Positions 12,030 to 23,614 of a stretch of 64,000 nucleotides of DNA are shown piece after piece. The DNA comes from Anisus vortex (Eukaryota; Mollusca; Gastropoda; Planorbidae), in NCBI GenBank assembly GCA_949126835.1, contig OX421502.1, positions 40,075,473 to 40,139,472 on the forward strand, read 5' to 3'. The notes beneath the pieces were generated by a model. It saw nothing but the letters and a program-made list of their open reading frames with translations. It ran no database searches and was not told the DNA's origin. A program made the translations under genes and the position numbers. Position 1 is the first letter of the stretch; every line of letters begins with the position of its first letter.

Positions 12030-14004
12030 GCACTGTTTGTTGAGTCCAGTCTATGTCTTCACATCTCAACAAGAATCCACTTTTACAGAGTGTTATATAT
12101 AGAGAATAAATCATTTACACTTAAGCAGATCAATAGATTAGCTCCATGAAAACAAAAAAAAATTAGTCCGTCATGTAGAAATGGCACATTTAGATATCTG
12201 AACACGAGAACGGGTTGAATCAAACACACAGGATCAAATATTAAACAGGCCTGGACAGAATCAATGAAGAAGGCGGGTCGATGATGATTTAAATGTATCC
12301 AGTAATTTTGAATAGCACGCGCGTGCCACGAGCTACACAGATGACATGTCCATCAAGGAATGTTCAACACATTATCGAAGGGAGATCACTGGCGTAAAAA
12401 AAAAATACACACACACGATAGTTCTAATGCTCCTTCCTTGTCTCCCACAATTCAAATGGCCGTGCCTTCTATCCACTAGTGCTGTTCAGTTGTTTATTCC
12501 TTCCAGAATCGCTCGTTTTATGGTGGAGGGAGAGAAATACAAAAAAATGTATATTACAAAAAGAAAAAGGTTTGAGCCTCGCTGGACGCGGGGTCATTAT
12601 CTCCTTAACTCACACCTTGAGGGCATAGCTCACGACCTAAGGCATGGTGTTGGGTTGGACGTGAAACTTACCGAGGGGGGGGGGAGAATAGGGAAATGGG
12701 GAGGGGGCGGCTATATAAAAAAAATAATACGCGAGCCTAACTCGCTGGCGTTCCTTTAGACTTCACAATAGTTTTCTGTATCGAGGGTAGTGAGAAGGGG
12801 GGTAGGGGGGAAACAGGGAGGGGGATGTGGGATGAAAGGCACTGAATTGAGCGAGAGGCGGGGGATCTTGCGCTCACAGCGGCGTGCGCGGTTCTTCTCT
12901 CCCGGTAGCTTCCCTTTCTTTCAGCTGGTCGCAGGATTCACTCTACTCCCTCCCCCTTGCCGTGTCTCCTTCATTACTGCCGGTGCCACACGCCATCGAC
13001 CAGTATCCGAGGCCCTGTGGAGCCCGGCAACATGACGTAGTACTTGGTTTGTTGTTGTTTGTTAAACCGTGATTACTGGGTGAAGTAACCGTGCGAGTTA
13101 CTTTGGTGTGACCTTACTGCAGTACACAGGGTGTGGTCTTGGTTCTAGCACTGTCTCTCTTGTCTTCAATCTGTAATCATAAATGTAAATAGAATATTAC
13201 AACAAAGCTTATATAATAATAAATCCTATATTATGTGTAAGAAATCTTCACCTCATGGTAGATTTATATACATCGGTGGCGTCAACATAATTTGTCTGTT
13301 GGATTACACGGAGAAATAAGGTGTGTGTGGGGGGGGGGCGCCGCAATATGGTGTCCATACTACATTCACCACCACATCGAAATAATGTCACTGGGGTGTT
13401 CACGGTGATGTGTTAGGCAGCACCCCCTCCCCCCTCTCCCTCCGCCCTTTCAATCCCATCTCTTCTCTCAACACGGCAGTAGTTTCATCAAATGGCATTT
13501 CAAATGTCATGACTCCCAGAGTCCGGTGGAGGGAGGGGTGGGGGTCGTGGCATAACCCGGACTGGAACAACCCGTGCAGTGTAATGGGATCCAAGAAAAA
13601 TGTTACCACCGGGACGACTTCCGCTCTGAATTCTGGTGGGAGAGAGACCTGTTCCTTATTTATCATCTGCTCCCCCCACCCCATCCCAACACACACCACT
13701 CTGTTTCTCGTGATGCACATGTGCCAACGACCCGATCCCATGGGCACTTGCGTTTCCTACGTACAGATTGTCTTCATATTTACACAAGAGGCCAAAGTAG
13801 GTTGGAATTGAGGGGGGGGGGGGTCCCCACATGACGCCCTATACTCCGGCACCCTTTCTTTCCACCACCACCCAATCCACACGTTCTTGAAACCACTAAG
13901 CGGGTCAAAAGCCGATTGTGGCTGAAATGATGTTGACCCAGCCACAAGTCTAGAGCCAAACTGTTTTTTTTTTAAATCTAACTTGATAAGCATACACACG
14001 TTTA
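12030..14004. other. Upstream flank of the LRR-Ig gene; GC rises at 12580-13030
   Basis: No coding sequence recognised. 12580-13030 is CpG-richer and purine-rich, and could hold a promoter or 5' exon of the minus-strand gene, but no motif decides this. G runs lie at 13328-13338 and 13812-13824. Confidence 0.4.
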
Positions 14005-14330
14005 TTTATTCAATGATTGTTTAAAGGTCTACAGTACAATGGCTGGAGTTTATTCAATGATTGTTTAAAGGTATACAGTCCAATGGCTGGAGTTTATTCA
14101 ATGATTGTTTAAAGGTCTACAGTCTAATGGCTGGAGTTTATTCAATGATTGTTTAAAGGTATACAGTCCAATGGCTGGAGTTTATTCAATGATTGTTTAA
14201 AGGTATACAGTCCAATGGCTGGAGTTTATTCAATGATTGTTTAAAGGTATACAGTCCAATGGCTGGAGTTTATTCAATGATTGTTTAAAGGTCTACAGTC
14301 CAATGGTCTACAGTCCAATGGCTGGAGTTT
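14005..14330. repeat. Tandem repeat, 44-bp unit, ~7 copies
   Basis: Units begin TTTATTCAATGATTG and end CAATGGCTGGAG; variants are GGTCTACAG and GGTATACAG. The last copy has an internal partial duplication of GTCTACAGTCCAATG. Confidence 0.93.
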
Positions 14331-15101
14331 ATAGTTTTATTGTGAGAAATTTTTTCTTCAAACTAACTCAAAGTGACGAACATTACTTTTACTAAGTTTG
14401 TTCCACCTTCCCCCTTCCTATCGAAATTCCCAATTATTAAATGTTTCAAAGTCACGAGACGAGGGCGGGAGCAATCCTAATTAGGTACAGTGTGTACCGT
14501 GTACACGTTTTGTACACAGTCAAGCTACTGGCTGCTGGGGGCCTCTTAATGGCTAAACCGAAAAATAAACACTCCCGCGGAACCGAATGTTGGCGAAAGT
14601 AAGGAATGTTATTTGTTATTGGGTGAATGAATCAAATCTACTGATGTTATGAGTGAATGAATCAAATATACTCTTGTTTATTGAATAAATGAAATGAATC
14701 TACTCCTACTGTTTTTTTAAAGACTAAATGTCACCAACAAAAGCAGCGAATTTGTTTCAGCAGGGGGGAGGGGGGTCCTAAATAGTCCTAACTAAACAGC
14801 ACTTGGATAACAAAACTACAACCGTCATAATAACAAGTAAACTACACGTCTGAGGGTAATCTTCATAAGTTTTACAACAAATTACGTATTTATATAGCAA
14901 TATAGCGCTTATAACAAAGTCTTCGAATGCGCTTTACATTCCCTTCAACAGAAGAATATTGCCAATTAAACTACACACACAGTGGTGTTAGTAGCTTTAC
15001 ATTCCCTACAACAGAAGACTATTGCCAATTAAACTACACAGTGATGTAGCTTTCCTTTTTTTACTTGAAGTTTACAACGTCTACAAAAATAGTATCTCTA
15101 T
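14331..15101. other. Non-coding stretch with a short GCGCTT motif region
   Basis: No gene. Near 14885-14960 a sequence with TTATATAGC and GCGCTTTACATT resembles the GCGCTATATAA tails of other dispersed elements here. A pair of imperfect repeats (CTTTACATTCCCT) lies at 14930-15030. Confidence 0.4.
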
Positions 15102-15361
15102 AGGGCATGGTGGCCAGGCGGTAGTGCCTTCGACTGGCGTCCCGCAGGTTCTGGGTTCGAATCCTGGTGAAGGCTAGGATTTTGTTTCCACTCTGATGGG
15201 TAGGTACCTGACATAAGTTGAGGTAAAGTAACGGCGGCTGGGCATTGCTGTGCTGGCATCACACATCCCCTAGTATGCCGTGGCAAAAGAAACTGGTGAA
15301 CGCTGCTTCACCGGCCCTATGATCAATTTGGTCTGGAGGGCACTTTATTTATTTTACTTAC
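15102..15361 (+). mobile_element. tRNA-derived SINE, family A
   Basis: Box A-like TGGCCAGGCGGTAGTGC, box B GGTTCGAATCC, body with TAGTATGCCGTGG and GGTGAACGCTGCTTCACC, ending near ACTTTATTTATTTTACTTA. This is one of the most complete copies. Confidence 0.85.
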
Positions 15362-15545
15362 ATGAGAGGGAATGTAAGAAATCAATAAGCCCAGACTGTC
15401 GATATTTTCTCTACTAGATTTTTCTCTCTAGACACTAGACACGTGACGGTCCACGTCCTTTGTGTTTTATGTTTGGCCCATTCTCTCTCTCTCTCTCTTT
15501 CTACCAGTCTATTTTTGGTCTTGCCTTTCCGTTGGCAGCAATTAA

Positions 15546-15727
15546 ACACAGCTAGCTTCACTATGTTCACACACAGCTAGCTGCACTATGTTCACTCACA
15601 GCTAGCTGCACTATGTTCACTCACAGCTAGCTGCACTATGTTCACACACAGCTAGCTGCACTATGTTCACACACAGCTAGCTGCACTATGTTCACACACA
15701 GCTAGCTGCACTATGTTCACACACACA
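15546..15727. repeat. Tandem repeat, 25-bp unit, ~7 copies
   Basis: Unit holds CAGCTAGCTGCACTATGTTC with CACACA or CACTCA. AGCTAGCT is a palindrome in each copy. Confidence 0.93.
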
Positions 15728-18544
15728 TAAGGTCGCGGGTCGGTGGACATTTGTTTACTACTGGTGGTTTTTGTGTGTTAATTACTGGTACCGGTAGGCA
15801 TTTGTTGACAACTAGTTGCCTACGTTGCCCTACCTGGCATTGTTGGTTATAGGTCCTTTAATTGTGTTATTAAGGCAAGGAACCTATCATGATAATTTGA
15901 TACACATGTGAGTGAACCAAGTCCCCATAATATTATTAGACTCCATATCATCTTATCCAAGGCCATGGTAAAACAATAAGCAAAACAATGTAGAGAAAAA
16001 CTTTATTTATGTAGAGAAAAACTTTATTTACCTGAAATGCTTTTAATGATTATTTTTCTAATCAAAATATGTACACAGCTGATAGGAGGTCAGAATCAAT
16101 AACACACGCACATTGGCCATGAATGTAAGAAAGCAATCAGGGTAGAGTGGAAATGCACGGCCGCTTCTCAATACATCACCCTGGGTGTATGTTTCTTTAT
16201 CTCTATAGTCTATACGACTATACTACGACTAGACTTTGGTATGTGGACGTGTAGTTGTTTCTCCACGGGTGGGAGTGTCATACAGCTCAGTAGTTACAGG
16301 AATGTCAAGGTCGCGCGACATTTCAGCCGTGTTGCTTGTGTCAGTTTTACCACGTTTCCTAGAACAATCAGTGTGTTCGGCATGCCATGACAATTTATAT
16401 CGTGTCTCACTTTGGCATTTGACAAGCCTAGTGTATACACAAACTACTGTGCATTAACAGTGCTTGATTATATATTACTGTATTTAAATAGAGAGATATT
16501 TCTTGCGGATACACGAGCCCACATAGCACACGGTTGAACGACACTTCTTATAAAATTATAAAACACACGACACCTACTACAGCGTTCTGTTAACAATATT
16601 AGAAGCTTATAATACCCACGCTAAGATGCAGACAAATACCCCCAAGGATGTAGTCGCGACTAATAAACAGATTTATCAACCCTCCTAAATCAGTTCATTT
16701 CTCTGTGTGTGTTGGAGGGGGTGAAACAGTGTGGCGTGTACGAGTACGGGACGTTAAATTGGTTGACGCTCTGCATAACTAGGACTGAGTACCGTAAACG
16801 GCTATATTGTAGTTCCAATAGTCAAGCCTGTCAAAAGCCTTTTGACTACAAGAATGAAGTTATAATTCCCATGTGCATTTCTAAAACAGCGAATGAACAA
16901 AGTATAAAATGTGTTCTAGTGATTGTAACCCTCGCTTGTACGCTCGTGTTCTGAAGCAAACGCGTGAGAAAAGATTTTCCAAACGAAATGGAAAGTTTAT
17001 CTTGATGGAAGTAAAGAGAGAAAAAAAAAAGGAAGGATAGATAGCCGGCATGTTAGCGTCTTAGTACGTTAGTTTACTTTCAAAGCCCCCCCCCCCCCCT
17101 TCCCGTTTGCCTTTTCCAAACCTGTCTTAGCGGCACGTGCAAGTCTCGTGCGATCTACACAGTTGAGAGTAGGGAGCGTGCCGGCCGCACGCCTCGGAGT
17201 TTCGGAAGCTGTCTTGTTGAAAAGTATGTGTGTGTGTGGAGTGTGTGTAGAATGAGTGTTTGTGAAGCGGGTGTATGTGGAGTGTGGGGGTAAGTCTGAT
17301 GCCAGGGTGTCTGCCGGTGCACGCAGCCAGGTAGAGCACCAGGGGGGGGGGGGGTTACTACAAGATGGGAAGGAGGGGTTCACAAATTTAATGTGTCGGG
17401 GTGTTGAATGAAAGTGAAAGCACTAGCTCCCGTACGTTATAACACCCATATGAGTATTTAACAACAACAATACAATTACACACAGGCATAGCGACAGTAT
17501 GTCTGTAGAAACCAAATCTCTGATGGGTGACGGGTCAGGCACAATTTTTATGAGGCAGCAATGAGGCCTATATATAAATATAATGTATAGTAGCCTGCGA
17601 ATAAAGGCTAGGGGTGTTTCAACTATTTGGAGTGTTGGCCTATATACATGTATATGAAGATTCGGGCAGTTTCTTTGGATTTGGTTGGAAGAAATTTGAA
17701 TAATTTAAAGAAAGCCATGCTAGTGAAAAGAGTTGTTTTATATGCATGATCATGGAACAAGGTTCACCAGTACACCGGTAGCCTTTATTTATCTAAACAA
17801 GCCACGAAACAGGGGAAGTAAAAGAAACGAGAAATCTCTTTCATCTGTCGAGACGGGGGTCGAGGGTAATTCTCGGGTCAAGTACCTACAGCGAGGCAGG
17901 CACGAATAGGGAATGAAGCTTTCTCTCCTTCGATCCACGCGGACAACGGTAGATTGAGTACCATCAGTAGTTTTCACTAAGTAATTAGTGAGTGTGGGAG
18001 GCGGGGGGAGAAGGGTTCTGCAGGTAGACTCAAACAGTCTTTCACCACAAGCTCAGTAGGTTATTCATACTTGATGAATGCATTTAAATGTAATGAAATG
18101 ACTCTGGCAACTTCAGTGAAGGGAATACCAAGAAATACCTCTAACAATATCCACTAACTTTGTGAGACGCATACAATATGTTGCCTTATATATCATTACA
18201 ATGGGTACGGCGGGGCAATCTGGGACTTAAACACGGTGTATTAAACAAGTAGAGTCAGTCTCAATGTGTAAGGATACGTTTTGGGGGAATAAAGTAAGGT
18301 AACTAGATTGCGTTTGATGTGGGTGACGGTAACTATTGAGCCATAGAAACGTTGGACTAGAAAACAACTGTTTTGTCTTTCCGCCAATTAAAATATACAT
18401 TGTATACATTCACACATTGTAGTTTTCATGTGTGCTTAAATTACTTTTAAGGGAAAGAGGTATATGTTAAGGACGAGGTTTCAAGTGTATGTGAAATGAA
18501 AGAGGTAGGCCTATGTGCACCAGTTTTGACAAGGTAAAGGGCAT
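15728..18544. other. Non-coding stretch
   Basis: No gene recognised. A 21-bp direct duplication (TGTAGAGAAAAACTTTATTT core) lies near 15990-16031. G/C runs at 17087-17099 and 17342-17354. A GT-rich patch lies at 17225-17290. Short open frames lack recognisable domains. Confidence 0.5.
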
Positions 18545-18714
18545 ATGTGAAAACGATTGATACTAGTGTACCAAAGTAGGATTTCTAATTTCTACAGCAT
18601 ACAAGCTCCTTTTTAGCCCTTAATATCGTGTAGAAAAGACTTGATTAGTTTTTTATGGGGGTTTTCCGCATGCCATTGAAAATCGCTCTGTGTGCCTAAA
18701 GTTGCCGATCCCTG
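18545..18714 (+). mobile_element. hAT-type MITE, family 1, truncated
   Basis: Contains CCAAAGTAGGATTTCTAAT, GTAGAAAAGACTTGATT and ATTGAAAATCGC in the order seen at 42377 and 47126. It ends GTTGCCGATCCCTG, the inverted form of the CAGGG terminus. The 5' end is lost. Confidence 0.6.
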
Positions 18715-21266
18715 GTATATGTGATGTAAGATGTAGGCCCTACAGTGTAGTGAAAGGTATTAAGGCTTCTCTCTTTCACCACGTTCTCTTGCTGCTATTA
18801 AAAATGTGAACCAGGTGAGGTGAGAAAAGGGTAAACACAAAATAAAGGTGGGCAGGCATACATAGGTGGTGGTGTAGTGTGTGAATACGTTTGTAAATAA
18901 CACATTTCGACACAGGTGGAACCAATGTAGATGCTAGTAGATTGTGTTTCTAATTCTCTATTGCTGCAGATTACAAACAGCTATACAATACAGGCAGTTT
19001 AGAAAAACATACAACACATCAAAGGGAAACCATCCTTCAAGCACACCTTGCCCACAGAGTTCTTTTCCATTGGTTGTAGGCGTATACTGTATCGTATACA
19101 TGTAAAATGTAAATTATTATATGTACCGGTAGGCACATCTCGTGAAGATCATGTGGTAGAAACAAGGACGTGGTCCTTTTCCGAGCCAAGCACCGGGTGT
19201 TATTTTATATTAACCATAATCATGAATTAACATCGAAGACACACTCGGCTACTATAGACTATAGGCATTTGTATTCACCACATAGTCATGGAATTCTTCA
19301 ATCAGGCATTACACACACGACTATAATAAGACTATAATGAAGCTAGTCTCACCTATTACTTGAATCACAATAACAGATGACTCAGAAAAGACAAAAGATT
19401 GTATATCTATAGCTTATATTATCATACAATAATGAGGAATGAATTATATTATTGTTTACACTATAGTTTAAAGTATTCCCGTCAGACCATAAACATGACC
19501 TTTTACCTTTGAATAGCGACACAAGTTTACAACACAATTTTTACAAAATAAAGCGCTAAGCGTGAATATATTTTACTATAGACATAGAAGTATAGTGTCT
19601 ATAGTCATAGACAGTCAGCTTTATTTATAGGAACAACGATCGACCTATAAGTCTATAATAAGTTATAGTTAAACGCTAAGCAAGTTAAAAACCTAGCAAG
19701 TATTAGTATAGCCAAGTCATGTATATATAGACCGTAGCCGCATAGGTATAGAGTATAGAGTATATAGTAGTAGTAGCCTATAGCCCTATCTAATAGGTAT
19801 TCTAAGGTATATTATGTTTACCATTTACGCCATCTTGCACCTTTATCCAATTATAACCAAAAAAATGCAGATCAAATAAATAGCAAGTTTAAGTCAATAA
19901 ATTCATAGCCGCATAGGTCAATTGTCAATATATCGATATTTTGATGCTAATAAATGACAGGTTTTTTTTACTATGCATTTTTTAACTCTTTGCATATATG
20001 GCCAAACTTAGGACTTAGGCCTACAGTTTAATGATAATGAGTTTACTTAAACACTACCTACAGTAAGTGATGCTATCTGCTATTCACTTTTTGTAAGCTG
20101 ATTATGAATAATGATCAAGTGAAAGTGAATGGTTGAAAATGTGTTTACCATACAGCCATACAGTGTACAGCCATAAAGTGTACAGCTTTGTTATTCCCAC
20201 CTGACGACAAAGTGTAAATAGAATTAGACAGGCTGAGGAGTAAGTTGATTAGTCCAACGTTAATGTGAATTATAATGATGACAAACTTACATGATTCAAT
20301 GTTTACAATCCAGGTCACGGAATGGCTCGATAAGCAGCAGAAGTAATAGTTAATAGTGACACACGTAGAGATATACACACGCACAAACACATTCACGTCT
20401 AGGTGCGTCGATACCAACTACACGGTCTACGCAACTACACGGTCTACGCAACTACACGGTTTAAAAACTTGATCGCTGTGTGTCGACCTAGTTTTCGTGG
20501 AACCCTCCCCCTCCCTTCGCCGCGACATTCCGTAACGTTCTTTGTGGTGAAAAGAGAGAGGAGGGGGAGAAATCAAATGCATTTTACCTGTCGTGTTGAT
20601 TGAATCAGAATTTAGGAGCTACACACACACGGTTCACCCTAGCCATCTGGGCAACCATTTGGTATTCATAATCCGGTAACAAAAGAATTTGTTTAATAAA
20701 AAAAAATAATAGAAGAAGAAAAATATCTTCACCAGCTGAGTTCAAGTCATTACATTATCTTGCGTCTGCAACTAAACAACATCCATTTGCAAGTAAGCAG
20801 TAAAGCAGATCGCTGATGCATGAAGAAAGAGGAAAATGTATCGCGGCCAATGATTGGTTGGAAGTTGACAACAAGGGGCCGTCACTGCCATGGCATACCG
20901 CCGAGCAGAAGGCAGAGAGCTATGATCTATCGCTATTGTACACATACCTTAACATGAAAAGTCACATTTTCCCTTCACATAATTTGTTCAGTTAGACCTA
21001 TTATTGGGCTTATCATTTGTTATCAATCAGCCTAATTGGCACGACTATTGTTTTTTTGTGTACTCATTTCTGTTGGCTGTTTCGCATGCAAGTTTACAAT
21101 AAAATAAAAAAGTTTTTAAAATATTTAAAAAAAATATAAATAAGTAGGAAAGAAAAGCGGTTGTAGCTGTGATAAATAAAATAATTTAATTTTTCTGATA
21201 ACACAGCGGAGTCATCGGATTAGGTCTGTGTTAAGCTGGAAGGCTGTTGTTATAGGCTATAGGACA
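18715..21266. other. AT-rich non-coding stretch
   Basis: No gene. CTATAG and TATAGACTATAG motifs are frequent at 19240-19800. A three-copy 17-bp repeat (ACACGGTCTACGCAACT) lies at 20420-20462. Confidence 0.5.
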
Positions 21267-21367
21267 TTCGGCCATGGAATGGGTTTCTTGAACAAATCAG
21301 GAAAACCAGTAACTTAACATCATTTAAAACATTAATAAATATGCAAAACTAGACTCAGAGCACGGAT
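21267..21367 (+). mobile_element. LINE 3'-end fragment (CR1/Jockey-like)
   Basis: Matches the 58-kb copy from CATGGAATGGG through AACTTAACATCATTTAAAAC to CACGGATGA. The frame is broken. Confidence 0.7.
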
Positions 21368-22579
21368 GAAGCTGGACAAGTGGACATTGTATGTGTGTAT
21401 TTGTTTATTAAACCATACTAGGGAATCGGGTGGCTAGTCCACCAGTGCCCAGCTATTATAATAAGAAAACTTAAAACGTCCAAATACCATACAACAATTA
21501 AATGTGATGCTACTTATTTACTACATGTTACAGTCCAGTCCAACCCATAAATATAGGCTCCCCCCCCCCCCCCAGAGCTTGTGACATATCAGTCATACTT
21601 TAATGATATATTAGTCATTAAGTAAACAGACAACACTAGTATTTAAAAAAAACCCTGAGCCATTTGTAAACATATGACATTATTATAAAACCTTTATGGT
21701 CATTAACAGACTACATCACAATTAATTAGACATGATAATGCCTTCATATCAACGCAGTGGTTAAGAGAAGTTTGGGTAGGCCTACATTCCATTGCAAATA
21801 ATATTATAGGCGTAGGATAGGCCCTACTGTTTATACTGTAAACACGAATTAGACAATGCCACAATACATCTCGGTACTTTAAAGACCTATCTATTATACG
21901 ATTGTATTACGTAGACTATACGTTTGAACTGTCTGGTAAGCCTACATGTGTACGCCATGCGCAATGTTTAAAAGAAAAGAAAAAGAAAATCAAACGCACA
22001 GACGATTAATTAAATATAATTAATGAATCATTCATTCCAAATCAACCTCATTAATTCACAATTTGCTGGGAAAGAACACGTTCTTATTATTATTTGAAGT
22101 GAGCTCCCTTCTTTTACGTCATCACGTTACACTGTCAGCAAACACATATTCCGGCTAACATACACAGAGAAGCCTTAAAGCCTACCTTGGTATATTGCCC
22201 TAATGCACATTACGTAATTTTGTCTGTTACGTTTGTCGTTAAACTTTTTAATTCTAATTATAAACTTGCCCTGCCCTCGTTTATAATCCAGTCGGAAACG
22301 TTTAAATGTGTATGTATGCTTCCGTTTTCCGTGTAGGGAACAAAAATGACAAGCCAGACAGAGACTAATAACATTGACAAGAGGTAGCTCTCACTTCCGT
22401 GTCCAGTTCTTCCAACAACACACAATAGGCCCCTCCCCCCCCCCTCCTCGTGGCTTGACTGCCCCGGAAATGAGAGTAGCTAACTACACTACGTGGACCG
22501 AAGCCTTGGGTAGCTTAATTATTGTTATGGTTCGCCTGCAAAACACAGGAGGGAAAGGCTATCCCGGAGATTGTTGTTG
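21368..22579. other. AT-rich non-coding stretch
   Basis: No gene seen. A 14-C run lies at about 21561 and a C-rich patch at 22433-22445. Confidence 0.5.
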
Positions 22580-23614
22580 GTAGAGTTGTAATGGTATATA
22601 GCTAGTATTACAAGTGGTAACAAGGTAGAGTTGTAATGGTATATAGCTAGTATTACAAGTGGTAACAAGGTAGAGTTGTAATGGTATATAGCTAGTATTA
22701 CAAGTGGTAACAAGGTAGAGTTGTAATGGTATATAGCTAGTATTACAAGTGGTAACAAGGTAGAGTTGTAATGGTATATAGCTAGTATTACAAGTGGTAA
22801 CAAGGTAGAGTTGTAATGGTATATAGCTAGTATTACAAGTGGTAACAAGGTAGAGTTGTAATGGTATATAGCTAGTATTACAAGTGGTAACAAGGTAGAG
22901 TTGTAATGGTATATAGCTAGTATTACAAGTGGTAACAAGGTAGAGTTGTAATGGTATATAGCTAGTATTACAAGTGGTAACAAGGTAGAGTTGTAATGGT
23001 ATATAGCTAGTATTACAAGTGGTAACAAGGTAGAGTTGTAATGGTATATAGCTAGTATTACAAGTGGTAACAAGGTAGAGTTGTAATGGTATATAGCTAG
23101 TATTACAAGTGGTAACAAGGTAGAGTTGTAATGGTATATAGCTAGTATTACAAGTGGTAACAAGGTAGAGTTGTAATGGTATATAGCTAGTATTACAAGT
23201 GGTAACAAGGTAGAGTTGTAATGGTATATAGCTAGTATTACAAGTGGTAACAAGGTAGAGTTGTAATGGTATATAGCTAGTATTACAAGTGGTAACAAGG
23301 TAGAGTTGTAATGGTATATAGCTAGTATTACAAGTGGTAACAAGGTAGAGTTGTAATGGTATATAGCTAGTATTACAAGTGGTAACAAGGTAGAGTTGTA
23401 ATGGTATATAGCTAGTATTACAAGTGGTAACAAGGTAGAGTTGTAATGGTATATAGCTAGTATTACAAGTGGTAACAAGGTAGAGTTGTAATGGTATATA
23501 GCTAGTATTACAAGTGGTAACAAGGTAGAGTTGTAATGGTATATAGCTAGTATTACAAGTGGTAACAAGGTAGAGTTGTAATGGTATATAGCTAGTATTA
23601 CAAGTGGTAACAAG
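22580..23614. repeat. Minisatellite, 45-bp unit, 23 copies, no differences seen
   Basis: 1,035 bp = 23 x 45. Units start GTAGAGTTGTAATGG and end GTGGTAACAAG; I saw no substitution. Because 45 is a multiple of 3, the minus strand reads as a repeated 15-residue peptide (LLPLVILAIYHYNST). I treat this open frame as an artefact of the array. Confidence 0.97.
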
